Source of the DNA: Thalassococcus halodurans
Lineage (GTDB): Bacteria > Pseudomonadota > Alphaproteobacteria > Rhodobacterales > Rhodobacteraceae
Length of the DNA stretch: 64,000 nt
Direction of reading: 5' to 3'
Assembly: GCF_900108225.1 (NCBI RefSeq)
Contig: NZ_FNUZ01000002.1
Coordinates: 932,501 to 996,500 of the forward strand
The notes below the pieces were generated by a model, which worked only from the letters and a program-made list of their open reading frames with translations, had not been told where the DNA came from and searched no databases. The position numbers and the translations under genes were made by a program. Below are positions 8,520 to 17,448 of this stretch, one piece after another (within the stretch, counting starts at the first letter, position 1; each line of letters begins with the position of its first letter).

Positions 8520-8935
8520 TGTATCCAGTTGCACGTCAAATTGCCGCCCTCCCTCGTAAGGAAAGCGTCGATTTGGTGTGTCTTGTCAGGGCGAAAGACA
8601 GCGCTCGGGCACGGGCGGATGTGTGATCCGCTCCTGTCTGCCTCATGTACTTAGCGCGCGTCATCGCGGTTCTTCTCCGACGCATCCGTAACCTGTCTGG
8701 TGACGTAGCGCCCATTAATGGCCCTTCGCTTGGTAGCGGTCAGGGCAATTTTCGTTGGCCTATCAGGCCGCTATCGGTCCTAAGGGCGTGTCCAGCTTTC
8801 ATGTCTGGCGCTGCGCCCTTCGGCGAATTCTTTGGGCTGAAGCCACACAGATGCGACTAGCCTAGCGAAGAGTGTACGCTGACCGACACGCAAAACACAA
8901 TGGGCAATTGTTTGCGCAACCGAAAACATCGACGC
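8520..8935 (-). promoter_or_regulatory. Long gene-free leader/promoter region of rne
   Basis: About 415 bases with no convincing coding frame. On the minus strand it holds a candidate hairpin, AAGGGCG (8814-8820) pairing with CGCCCTT (8782-8788) around an inner CCAG/CTGG stem, then GGCCT-GAT-AGGCC (8757-8769). A possible -10 TACACT lies near 8870-8875. A structured untranslated leader is known to mediate feedback control of rne in Escherichia coli. The same role here is inference from position only. Confidence 0.4.
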
Positions 8936-8964
8936 GAAAAAGCGCCAGACGAGGCCCGGCGCTT
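8936..8964 (-). terminator. Intrinsic terminator of the 3-hydroxyisobutyrate dehydrogenase-family gene
   Basis: On the minus strand AGCGCC (8958-8963) and GGCGCT (8941-8946) form a stem around an 11-base GC-rich loop, followed directly by TTTTT. It lies 27 bases past the stop codon of the upstream dehydrogenase gene and isolates it from the rne promoter region. Confidence 0.7.
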
Positions 8965-8990
8965 CCAAAGGTTAATAAAGGGTAAAGAAA

Positions 8991-9863
8991 TTAGCCCATC
9001 GCACGCAGACGTTTGAACAAACTGGACGTATCCCAACGCCCGCCGCCCATCTTCTGCACGTCCTTATAGAACTGATCTACCAGAGCGGTCACAGGCAGCG
9101 ACGCGCCGTTGTCATCGGCGGCATCCAGACAGATGCCCAGATCCTTGCGCATCCAGTCAACAGCAAACCCGTGTTCGAAATGGTCGTCCAGCATGGTTTC
9201 ATACCGGTTGGACATTTGCCACGATCCTGCGGCGCCCTGACTGATCACCTCCACCACTGCACGGCCATCCAGCCCCGCCTTTTCGGCAAAGTGCAGTGCC
9301 TCGGACAGGCCCTGAACCAGACCCGCAATCGCGATCTGGTTGCACATCTTGGTGCGCTGGCCCGCGCCGCTTTCGCCAATGCGGCGGCACAGCTTGGCAT
9401 AGGCATCAATCACGGGCTCGGCGCGATCATAGGCATCCTGATCACCGCCACACATCACAGACAACTGACCATTTTCGGCCCCGGCCTGCCCGCCCGAGAT
9501 CGGCGCATCCACAAAGGAAATACCTGACTTCTTCGCTGCATCATAAAGCTCGACCGTAACCGCATCGGACACTGTGGTGTGGTCGACGAAAACCGTACCT
9601 TCGCCCATTCCCGCAAACGCACCGTCGTCACCAACGCAGACAGACCGAAGATCATCGTCGTTACCAACGCAGGACATGACAAACTCGGCGCCTTCGACTG
9701 CGGCACGCGGCGTTTCGGCGAACCCTCCGCCGAATTCCGCCGACCATTTCTGTGCTTTGGCGGTTGTCCGGTTATAAACGGTGACATCATGCCCCGCCTT
9801 TGCCAGATGTCCGGCCATCGGGTATCCCATAACCCCAAGTCCCAAAAACGCGAGCTTTGCCAT
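8991..9863 (-). CDS. NAD-dependent beta-hydroxyacid dehydrogenase (3-hydroxyisobutyrate dehydrogenase family)
   Basis: A 290-residue cytoplasmic enzyme that oxidises short 3-hydroxyacids. The N-terminal FLGLGVMGYPMAGHL is the dinucleotide-binding signature. DAPISGGQAGAENGQL near residue 117 is the substrate-binding loop, and the catalytic lysine is in GAGQRTKMCNQ near 170. The start has an ideal AAAGGAGG six to seven bases upstream. It stands alone between a terminator and the divergent acylase gene. Possible substrates are 3-hydroxyisobutyrate (valine breakdown), tartronate semialdehyde or related acids, and the sequence alone does not separate them. Confidence 0.88.
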   Translation of the reverse strand: MAKLAFLGLGVMGYPMAGHLAKAGHDVTVYNRTTAKAQKWSAEFGGGFAETPRAAVEGAEFVMSCVGNDDDLRSVCVGDDGAFAGMGEGTVFVDHTTVSDAVTVELYDAAKKSGISFVDAPISGGQAGAENGQLSVMCGGDQDAYDRAEPVIDAYAKLCRRIGESGAGQRTKMCNQIAIAGLVQGLSEALHFAEKAGLDGRAVVEVISQGAAGSWQMSNRYETMLDDHFEHGFAVDWMRKDLGICLDAADDNGASLPVTALVDQFYKDVQKMGGGRWDTSSLFKRLRAMG

Positions 9864-9963
9864 GATTTCCTCCTTTGCGGACCTATTCTTTGACCGCAGT
9901 TGTGGCCGCCCCGCGCAACCTTGGCAAGGCCAGTCATTCCCGTTACTTCGCTAGAAAGGGAAG

Positions 9964-12468
9964 ATGGGCCATGACACGCGCAGGTCCAGAAAAAGGATTT
10001 TCAGGATGTCCATGGTATTCCGCTGGCTTGTACGACTGACCGCTTTCGCCATTGCCTTGGCCGCGCTGGCTGCGTTTGGCGTCTATTATCTGGCGTCGCG
10101 ATCCCTGCCTGAATACGACAAGACGCTGACCGTCAGTGGCATCACCGCCGATGTCGAAATCATCCGCGACAATTCCGGCGTCCCGCACATCCAAGCCGCG
10201 GCGGATCGCGACGTGTTCTTTGGCCTCGGCTATGCCCACGCCCAAGACCGCCTTTGGCAGATGACCCTGATGCGCCGGACCGCGCAGGGGCGTTTGTCTG
10301 AATTGTTTGGCACGCGCACTGTTGAAACCGACAAGCTTTTGCGCCGGTTCGATCTTTATACGCTGGCCCGCGCATCCGTGTCCCATCAAGATGCCCGCAC
10401 GCTGGACGCGCTTGAAAGTTATGCCGCTGGCGTGAACGCCCGCATTGACGAAATCAATCGCGACAGCCTTGGACGCGGCGCGCCCGAATTTTTCCTGTTT
10501 GATCCAACCCTATCGCCATGGGTGCCCGCAGACTCGCTGGCGATCATCAAGCTGATGGCCCTGCAGCTGTCCGGCCATCTGTCAGAGGAAGTGCTGCGCG
10601 CCCGCACATCCCTTGCGCTGGATGACGAGCGCAGGCTTTCCGACATTCTGCCGGATGTTCCCGGCGCAGGCACTGCCGCCCTGCCCGACTACGCCAGCCT
10701 CGCCCCTGGTGCGATGCGCTACGCTGAACTGCCTGACCTTGGCGGCGACATGTTAATGCCCGTCGCCCCGCGCGGACTAGCAGGCGCATCCAACGCATGG
10801 GCCGCCGCGCCAAACCGGTCGGCCAATGGCGGCACTCTTCTGGCGAACGATCCGCACCTTGGGTTTTCGGCACCCGCAATCTGGTATCTGGCGCAGTTGA
10901 ACCTGACATCCGGCAGCGTCATCGGCGGAACCATCCCCGGTGTTCCCGCCGTCATGATCGGCCGAAGCGAAACGCTAGGCTGGGGTCTAACGTCTTCCTA
11001 TCTAGATGATCAGGACCTGTTCCTTGAACAGCTGAACCCGGACAACCCCGAGGAATACCGGACTCCGACCGGCTGGAAGCAGTTCGAAACTCGCAAATCG
11101 ATCATCAACATCAAAGATGCAGCCCCGGTCACCGTGACACTGCGCTGGACCGACAACGGCCCCGTCCTGCCCGCCACACAATTCGATATCGGCACCATCA
11201 CCCCCAGCGGGCATGTCATGTCGCTCGGCTGGACAGCCCTTTCCGCGCGCGACACGTCGATGTCTGCGGCCATCGCCCTGATGGATGCCAAATCCGTGGA
11301 CGAAGCCGTGGCTGTTTCATCGGCCTACATGGCCCCATCCCAGAACCTGACCCTGATCGACAAAGACAAAATCGCGATGCAAACCGTCGGGCAGATGCCC
11401 CGTCGGGACGCAAACCATCAAAGCCAGGGCCGGATGCCTGCGCCGGGTTGGATCGCCGAGAACCGCTGGCAGGGCATGCTGCCTTATGCGTCGAACCCGT
11501 CCTTTATTGCGCCGCGCGGCGGTATCGTCGGCAACACCAACAATAAAACCGTCGATCGCCCCTTCCCGCTGCATGTCAGCTTTGAATGGGGCGACACGCA
11601 GCGCATTGAACGCTGGAAAACCTTGATGCAGGGCCGCGAGGTGCACACCCGCGAAAGCTTTATCGAGGCGCAACTTGATACGGTTTCCTTTGCGGCACGT
11701 TCGCTTCTGCCTTTGGTCGGCAAAGACCTGTGGTTCACCGGCGAGGCAGCACCCGAAGGCACGCCTGAACGCCGCCGGTCGCAGGCCCTGTCCATGCTGG
11801 CCAACTGGAACGGCGAAATGAGCGAACACTTGCCCGAACCGCTGATCTATTCGGCGTGGATGCGCGCCCTGCAAGATCGGCTGATCCGCGACGATATCGG
11901 ACCGCTTGCTGACAAATACCGCCACGTCGAACCGCTGTTCATCGAACGTGTGTTCCGCAACATCAACGGCGCTTCCGCCTGGTGTGACATCAAGCAATCC
12001 AGCGCCGTCGAAGGCTGCACGGATATTGCCCGCCTTGCGCTGGATGACGCGCTGATCTGGATCGGCGAAACCTATGGCACCACGCTGGAATCCTTGCGCT
12101 GGGGGGACGCCCACCAAGCGACGCACGATCATCAGGTCTTGGGCGAGGTTCCCGTGTTGAAGTATTTCACCAACATCCGGCAATCCACATCCGGCGGGGA
12201 TTTCACCCTGCTGCGCGGTAAAACCAGCGGCAAACCCGAAGCACCTTTCCTGAACGTGCATGGCGCAGGGTATCGTGGCGTCTATGATTTTGCCGATCCG
12301 GACAGTTCGGTTTTTGTAATTTCAACAGGCCAGTCCGGCCATTTCCTGTCGCGCCATTATGACGATCTGGGTCAGCTTTGGCGCCGCGGTGAGTACATTC
12401 CCATGTCGCTGGACAATGATCTGGCGCGGGCGGCGTCCGTCGGGATCACCCGCCTGACATTGGAATAA
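9964..12468 (+). CDS. Penicillin/acyl-homoserine-lactone acylase family protein (Ntn hydrolase)
   Basis: The 834-residue precursor hydrolyses amide bonds of penicillins, acyl-homoserine lactones or similar compounds. One N-terminal membrane/signal segment (about residues 19-45) places it in the periplasm or on the membrane. The alpha chain carries FFGLGYAHAQDRLWQM near 86-100. The autocatalytic site is GLAGASNAW, making Ser276 the predicted new N-terminal nucleophile of the beta chain, with NDPHLGFSAP and GWGLTSSYLDDQD downstream. Here the residue before the Ser is Ala, where many family members have Gly. The start at 9964 has GGGA close upstream, and an in-frame ATG at 10006 is an alternative. 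The substrate is unknown. Quorum quenching is one possibility. Confidence 0.88.
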   Translation: MGHDTRRSRKRIFRMSMVFRWLVRLTAFAIALAALAAFGVYYLASRSLPEYDKTLTVSGITADVEIIRDNSGVPHIQAAADRDVFFGLGYAHAQDRLWQMTLMRRTAQGRLSELFGTRTVETDKLLRRFDLYTLARASVSHQDARTLDALESYAAGVNARIDEINRDSLGRGAPEFFLFDPTLSPWVPADSLAIIKLMALQLSGHLSEEVLRARTSLALDDERRLSDILPDVPGAGTAALPDYASLAPGAMRYAELPDLGGDMLMPVAPRGLAGASNAWAAAPNRSANGGTLLANDPHLGFSAPAIWYLAQLNLTSGSVIGGTIPGVPAVMIGRSETLGWGLTSSYLDDQDLFLEQLNPDNPEEYRTPTGWKQFETRKSIINIKDAAPVTVTLRWTDNGPVLPATQFDIGTITPSGHVMSLGWTALSARDTSMSAAIALMDAKSVDEAVAVSSAYMAPSQNLTLIDKDKIAMQTVGQMPRRDANHQSQGRMPAPGWIAENRWQGMLPYASNPSFIAPRGGIVGNTNNKTVDRPFPLHVSFEWGDTQRIERWKTLMQGREVHTRESFIEAQLDTVSFAARSLLPLVGKDLWFTGEAAPEGTPERRRSQALSMLANWNGEMSEHLPEPLIYSAWMRALQDRLIRDDIGPLADKYRHVEPLFIERVFRNINGASAWCDIKQSSAVEGCTDIARLALDDALIWIGETYGTTLESLRWGDAHQATHDHQVLGEVPVLKYFTNIRQSTSGGDFTLLRGKTSGKPEAPFLNVHGAGYRGVYDFADPDSSVFVISTGQSGHFLSRHYDDLGQLWRRGEYIPMSLDNDLARAASVGITRLTLE

Positions 12469-12577
12469 ATCCCGAAACAGAAAGCCTTCCCATCAGGACT
12501 GGGATTTTAAGGCAACATTAATTGGATTGGATTTACATCACAGTTGAACAATATGTAGTCACCGAGGTACAGTCATA

Positions 12578-12799
12578 ATGATTAAAGATATTATTATTCA
12601 ATTTCCCGGATACTATAAATTGCAAAACACTGCGAATAGAACCACCTGCAGTCGCTGCCGCGAAGAACATTGGCAAAGCGAACAAGCGTGCCCGCGTTGC
12701 GGAAAGACCCGCACCTGGATCGATAAACACATTCCCACAGCGGTTTATCCGCTGGCGGCGCTGGCTGTTTTGATGCTGTACAGGCTGGTTTTTGTTTAG
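12578..12799 (+). CDS. Small zinc-ribbon membrane peptide
   Basis: A 73-residue predicted protein of unknown function. Residues 24-42 contain two CxxC knuckles (CSRC and CPRC), typical of a rubredoxin-like zinc ribbon, and residues about 52-70 form a single membrane helix (AVYPLAALAVLMLY). GAGG lies about ten bases before the ATG. The preceding gap is AT-rich and ends the acylase unit with only a weak hairpin. It is convergent with hflX, ten bases away. Similar tiny ribbon-plus-helix proteins are common and uncharacterised. Confidence 0.6.
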   Translation: MIKDIIIQFPGYYKLQNTANRTTCSRCREEHWQSEQACPRCGKTRTWIDKHIPTAVYPLAALAVLMLYRLVFV

Positions 12800-12808
12800 T
12801 CCAATCGA

Positions 12809-14089
12809 CTACAAGCTGTCGAACTTGGCAGCATCCGTAGGCGACCAGCGTACCAAAAGATCATAGCCATCTTCAGTCTGCTTTTCTTCCGAAACCAAAC
12901 CTTTTTCGAACAACCACGCTCTTTTCCGACCATCTTCATAGCTCAGCAGCAGGCGTTCTTCGCGAATGCCTTCTGCCAGCTTTGTGGCAACGTCTTCCAG
13001 GAACGCATCAAGCCCCTGCCCTGTGATCGCAGACGCAACAAAGGTATCGTCCTGACGGGACGCCCGAAGCTGAAGCGCCTCGGCCTCGTCCGGATCGACG
13101 TTGTCGATCTTGTTCCACAACTCGATTTGCGGTGTTTCGTCCGTAATACCCAAAGAGGCCAGAATATCACGGACGTCTTTCGCCTGTTCTTCGGACTCTG
13201 AATGGCTGATGTCACGCACATGCACGATGATATCCGCAGCCAGCACCTCTTCCAGCGTGGCGCGGAAGGCCGCGACCAGTTCAGTCGGCAGGTCGGAAAT
13301 AAAACCAACGGTGTCTGACAAAATAACCTCTGGGCCAGAGGACAGCTTCACCGCCCGCATGGTTGGGTCCAGCGTTGCGAACAGCATATCCTTGGCCATC
13401 ACCTCGGCACCGGTCAACCGGTTGAAAAGCGTGGATTTACCGGCGTTGGTATAGCCGACCAGCGCGACAATCGGGAACGGCACCTTCGCCCGTGCCTTGC
13501 GGTGCAATTCACGGGTTTTCACGACCTTCTCAAGCTGGCGACGTAAACGGACAAGCTGTTCGTCAATGGCGCGGCGGTCAGCCTCGATCTGGGTTTCACC
13601 CGGACCGCCGACAAAGCCCAATCCGCCCCGCTGACGTTCAAGGTGGGTCCAAGCGCGCACCAGTCGCGTCCGCTGATAGGAGAGTGCGGCCATCTCGACC
13701 TGAAGAACACCTTCCCGCGTCGCCGCCCGATCCGAGAAAATCTCGAGGATCAAACCGGTACGGTCGAGCAGCTTAACGCCCCACGCCTTTTCCAGATTAC
13801 GCTGTTGAACAGGCGTCACAGGACCATCGATCAAAACCAGTTCGATCTCGTCCCTTTCCAGCTGCTGTTTCAGCTCTTCGATTTTACCAGACCCGAACAG
13901 CATGCCCGGATGGGGCTTGGGCAATGGCACAACGGTGCCGCCCAAAACCTCTAGCCCCGGCAAAGCCAGGGCCAAGGACAAAGCCTCTTCCAAAGCGCCA
14001 TGCGCTTCACGGCGGTCACGATCTGATTTGATGTCGGGATGCAGAACCCAAGCGCGGGTGTCTGGCGTTTCCGTCTCGGTGAAGCCCAA
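12809..14089 (-). CDS. hflX: GTPase HflX, TTG start
   Basis: A 426-residue ribosome-associated GTPase that splits or rescues stalled ribosomes. An N-terminal HflX domain (about 1-190, ending in the family motif GGPGETQIEADRR near 165) precedes the G domain: P-loop GYTNAGKST near 208, DTVGF near 255 and NKID near 320. No ATG exists near the expected N-terminus. The predicted start is TTG at 14089, placed directly after the hfq TAA (TAATTG) with GGGGA just upstream, so translation probably depends on termination of hfq. The hfq-hflX order is conserved in proteobacteria. Confidence 0.93.
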   Translation of the reverse strand: MGFTETETPDTRAWVLHPDIKSDRDRREAHGALEEALSLALALPGLEVLGGTVVPLPKPHPGMLFGSGKIEELKQQLERDEIELVLIDGPVTPVQQRNLEKAWGVKLLDRTGLILEIFSDRAATREGVLQVEMAALSYQRTRLVRAWTHLERQRGGLGFVGGPGETQIEADRRAIDEQLVRLRRQLEKVVKTRELHRKARAKVPFPIVALVGYTNAGKSTLFNRLTGAEVMAKDMLFATLDPTMRAVKLSSGPEVILSDTVGFISDLPTELVAAFRATLEEVLAADIIVHVRDISHSESEEQAKDVRDILASLGITDETPQIELWNKIDNVDPDEAEALQLRASRQDDTFVASAITGQGLDAFLEDVATKLAEGIREERLLLSYEDGRKRAWLFEKGLVSEEKQTEDGYDLLVRWSPTDAAKFDSL

Positions 14090-14326
14090 TTATTCCCCGT
14101 CGCCGTCGTACAGGTTGATCGGCTGCGCAGGCATTATTGTGCTAATCGCGTGTTTATAAACCAGCTGAGACTGGCCATCGCGGCGCAGAAGGACGCAGAA
14201 ATTATCAAACCAAGTGATCACGCCCTGCAATTTCACGCCGTTGATCAGGAATACTGTGACCGGCACCTTGGTTTTGCGGACATGGTTCAGAAATGCATCT
14301 TGAAGGTTTTGACGGTCGGAAGCCAT
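14090..14326 (-). CDS. hfq: RNA chaperone Hfq
   Basis: A 78-residue Sm-like protein that forms a hexamer and helps small RNAs pair with mRNAs. [18 protein letters not shown] opens the Sm1 motif, and YKHAIST near residue 57 is the Sm2 motif (YKHAIS). Key residues Gln8, Phe42 and Lys/His 58-59 are present. The ATG at 14326 with AAAGG seven bases upstream is used. Longer in-frame starts lack support. It precedes hflX with no gap and follows trkH after 122 bases, so it may have its own promoter within the ntr-trk-hfq-hflX block. Confidence 0.96.
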   Translation of the reverse strand: MASDRQNLQDAFLNHVRKTKVPVTVFLINGVKLQGVITWFDNFCVLLRRDGQSQLVYKHAISTIMPAQPINLYDGDGE

Positions 14327-14448
14327 TGAAAAAGCCTTTATTCTTGTATGCGCCATCGTAAGCGCGCCCTCGTTCAAAAGAGTATGTATTGCTCGCTCAG
14401 GAACTTCCAGAGGAAATCAACACCCTTTTTCAAGCCTGTTGCATGAGA

Positions 14449-15963
14449 TCAATCGCGCCACAACTCGGGCGTGACCATAACCACGATGGCCAGCACTTCA
14501 AGTCGGCCAAGGATCATTCCTGCACAAAAAAACAATTTTGCCGATAGGTCGAGCTGCGACAAGGACAGCGATACCTCGGCGGCAAGGTTCACGACAGGGC
14601 CTGTGTTGGTCAGCGCCGCGACCGCCATAACGAAGGACGGCTCGAACGTAACGCCCGAGGCAGCAAAGGCCATAACCAGCCCCGACAGGGTCAAAGCAAA
14701 GATCATAAAAAAGACCCAAGCGATAAACGCACCTTCCCTGCGGGTGCGCCGCGTCAACAGGCCGGACCGTCCAACGGAACTCGGGTGGATCAACCGTTCC
14801 AGTTCACGCCGACCGTTTAGATACAGGATGAACACGCGCAGAAGTTTTACCCCGCCTGCAGTCGTCGCAACCCCGCCGCCAGTGATCGCCAAGCCCATCA
14901 GAATCAAACCCGGCGTTCCCAAACCGGACCAACTGCGCGCCGCCGACCAGTCGGCGCTTTCGAAACCAGCCGTGGTCAGGAAAGACAGCGTTGTGAAAAT
15001 GGCTCCCCAAAGCGCCTGAAGACCGACGATCGGCGTATCGCTGACAGCAACTTCGAACGACGCGATCCAATGGCGTGTAAACAGGATAATCGGCACGATG
15101 GTGACGATCATCGCCCCCATTCTGAATTCAGGATCGTACCAGATCCCCTGACGCCGCGCGGCGCTGGTGTCGTTCGAAAACGTCAGGCGAGTCAAAGCGA
15201 ACAGCAGAAACAGGAAGATCAGCATTTCGCCCAAACGCCCCGATCCGCTTTCTGCCAACCCGTTGATCGGCGAAATCCCCGACGTCGCCATGGTAGACAT
15301 GGCATGCATCAACGCGATGAACGGTGTGTCGCCTAGTGCCATCAGCATGACCCACAAAGACGCAGTCAGGCCCACGTAGACCGGGATCAGGCTGGCACAG
15401 GCGCGCGCCAGACGCTGGCGCGGATCGGCATAGTCGCGCCGCGCCGCGCCGGTGGCAAAGGTTTGGCCCGGCTCTGAGGCTGCCGTCACCTCGAACCCGC
15501 CCAAGGTCAGTGGCGCAAGGATCGCCGCCGCAGAAATCCACAACAGCAAACCGCCCTGCCATCCGACCAATCCACGCCAAAGGTGCTCTGCAGGATCAAG
15601 CCGATCGGGCGCAAACAAGGTGGCCCCTGTGGTCGTCATGGACGACACCATTTCGAAATAGGCGTTCACGAATGTCGTATTCCGCACCGCTTCCTGAAAC
15701 GGCATCGCCAGAAAGGCGGGCAGCACCAGATAGGCCACCAACAGCCCCAGCAATTGGCGAAGCGGGTTTTTGTTATGCTCGCGCCCCATCTGCGCCAAAG
15801 ACACGAACAGGACAAAGATCATGCCCATCAGGCCCGCATAAAAGAACGTCCGCGCATCGTGGAAGTGTTCAAGTGCCAAGGCGTAGATCGCCGGCACCCA
15901 CATCGAAAGCGACGCAACGCCTCCGAGCAAAAGCAAAAGTGGAAGTTCGACGAGCCGCGACAT
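14449..15963 (-). CDS. trkH: Potassium uptake protein TrkH
   Basis: A 504-residue membrane subunit of the Trk potassium importer. The sequence alternates membrane helices with four pore loops. Selectivity-filter-like turns include SSMTTTGATL near residue 108 and MSTMATSGISPINGL near 220, with TTAGFESADW and LTNTGPVVNL later. It starts 2 bases after the trkA stop, so the regulatory and transport subunits are made from one transcript. In Rhodobacter relatives the same trkAH pair sits between ntrYX and hfq. Length is normal for the family. Confidence 0.94.
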   Translation of the reverse strand: MSRLVELPLLLLLGGVASLSMWVPAIYALALEHFHDARTFFYAGLMGMIFVLFVSLAQMGREHNKNPLRQLLGLLVAYLVLPAFLAMPFQEAVRNTTFVNAYFEMVSSMTTTGATLFAPDRLDPAEHLWRGLVGWQGGLLLWISAAAILAPLTLGGFEVTAASEPGQTFATGAARRDYADPRQRLARACASLIPVYVGLTASLWVMLMALGDTPFIALMHAMSTMATSGISPINGLAESGSGRLGEMLIFLFLLFALTRLTFSNDTSAARRQGIWYDPEFRMGAMIVTIVPIILFTRHWIASFEVAVSDTPIVGLQALWGAIFTTLSFLTTAGFESADWSAARSWSGLGTPGLILMGLAITGGGVATTAGGVKLLRVFILYLNGRRELERLIHPSSVGRSGLLTRRTRREGAFIAWVFFMIFALTLSGLVMAFAASGVTFEPSFVMAVAALTNTGPVVNLAAEVSLSLSQLDLSAKLFFCAGMILGRLEVLAIVVMVTPELWRD

Positions 15964-15965
15964 CG

Positions 15966-17342
15966 TCAGAAGAAATCGATCGAAACCTGTAGCAGACGTT
16001 CAACCTCTGCCACGTCTTCGCTAAGTGCGAAGATCACGATGATATCGCCTTCCTCGATCCTTAGATCGCCACTGATCTTGACCACCTTGTCACCCTTGCG
16101 AACCGCACCGACCAAAACCCCTTCCGGAAACTGGATATCACGGACGCGCTGTCCTGCGATCGGAGAAGTAGAGAGCACTTCGGCCTCGATCACCTCGGCC
16201 TCGGCATCGCCGATGGAATACACCGCGCGCACGCGGCCGTGGCGGATGTGGCGCAAAATCGATGAAACGGTCGTCGCCCGCGGGTTGATGTAGGCGTCAA
16301 CGCCGAGCGGGTCCATCAGCGGCACGAGCGTCGGGTCGTTGATCAGCGCGATGGCCATAGGACAGCCTTCGGCCTTGGCCCGAACCGCCGCCAGCATGTT
16401 GGTTTTATCGTCGTCGGTCACACACAAAACCGCATCGGCACGGTCGATGTTCGCCTCGGCCAACAGGGCCGCGTCCAGACCATCCCCGTGCAGAACAATT
16501 GTTTTCTCCAACGCTTCAGCCGCGTGTTCCGCACACTTCCGGTTCTTTTCGATCACCTTGGCCCGCACGCGTTCGGCGCGGCTTTCCAATTCGCGCGCCA
16601 CCATCAGGCCGACGTTGCCGCCACCGATCAGAACCACGCGTTCCTGTTTGTGATTGGGCTTACCAAAGATTTCCAGCGTCCGGCCCACGTCATCAGCATG
16701 GGACATGATATACGCGCTGTCGCCTTCAAACAGCTGATCTTCCGGTTCGGGCGCGAACAGCGTGCCGTCGCGACGAACACCGACAACCACAGCACGCAGC
16801 GTCGAAAACAGATCCGTCAGCTGGCGCAGCGGCGTGTTTACGATGGGACAGTTTTCATCAATGACCAGACCCAGCAACTGCGCGCCTCCTTCAAGGAAGC
16901 GTTCCGTATCGAAGGCCGCAGGCGCGCTCAGGCGCTGCAAGGCAGCCGCCGCAACTTCGCGTTCGGGCGAAATCACAACGTCAATCGGCACGTGATCGCG
17001 ACGATAAAGATCGGAATAGATTGCCCGCAGATAGGATTGCGACCGCAGGCGGGCAATCTTGCGTGGGATCGAGAAAACCGAATGGGCCACCTGACAGGTG
17101 ACCATGTTGACCTCGTCGGAATAGGTGGCGGCGATGATCATATCCGCGTCACGCGCACCCGCACGTTCAAGCACGTCGGGATAGGATGCAAAGCCAGCAA
17201 CCCCCTGAACGTCCAGAGAATCTGTCGCCCGGCGCACAAGGTCGGCATTGTTGTCGACCACGGTCACATCGTTTCGTTCACTCGCCAGATGACGGGCAAT
17301 TTGCCAACCGACCTGACCTGCACCACAAATGATGACTTTCAT
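15966..17342 (-). CDS. trkA: Trk system potassium uptake regulator TrkA
   Basis: A 458-residue cytoplasmic gating subunit of the Trk importer. It has two RCK halves, each a nucleotide-binding Rossmann fold plus a TrkA-C lobe. Glycine loops are IICGAGQVGWQIARHL at residue 4 and VVLIGGGNVGLMVAREL near 233. The second half closes with the IVIFALSEDV region. ATG 17342 is the obvious start. It precedes trkH by 2 bases and follows ntrX by 106 bases containing a GC-rich hairpin. Confidence 0.95.
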   Translation of the reverse strand: MKVIICGAGQVGWQIARHLASERNDVTVVDNNADLVRRATDSLDVQGVAGFASYPDVLERAGARDADMIIAATYSDEVNMVTCQVAHSVFSIPRKIARLRSQSYLRAIYSDLYRRDHVPIDVVISPEREVAAAALQRLSAPAAFDTERFLEGGAQLLGLVIDENCPIVNTPLRQLTDLFSTLRAVVVGVRRDGTLFAPEPEDQLFEGDSAYIMSHADDVGRTLEIFGKPNHKQERVVLIGGGNVGLMVARELESRAERVRAKVIEKNRKCAEHAAEALEKTIVLHGDGLDAALLAEANIDRADAVLCVTDDDKTNMLAAVRAKAEGCPMAIALINDPTLVPLMDPLGVDAYINPRATTVSSILRHIRHGRVRAVYSIGDAEAEVIEAEVLSTSPIAGQRVRDIQFPEGVLVGAVRKGDKVVKISGDLRIEEGDIIVIFALSEDVAEVERLLQVSIDFF

Positions 17343-17415
17343 GCACCTGCCCCGAGACTACGGATCATAGACGATTGGTCTGACATGCCGCGCAGCAACA
17401 ATCAACGCGTCAAAC

Positions 17416-17436
17416 GCAACGCCAAAAGGGCGTTGC
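17416..17436. other. Perfect GC-rich inverted repeat between ntrX and trkA
   Basis: GCAACGCC (17416-17423) and GGCGTTGC (17429-17436) enclose AAAAG. No T run follows on the minus strand, so it is not a standard terminator. It could be an RNA-processing or stabilising hairpin separating ntrX from trkAH, or a partial rho-type signal. Confidence 0.4.
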
Positions 17437-17448
17437 AGTTAAAACGCA

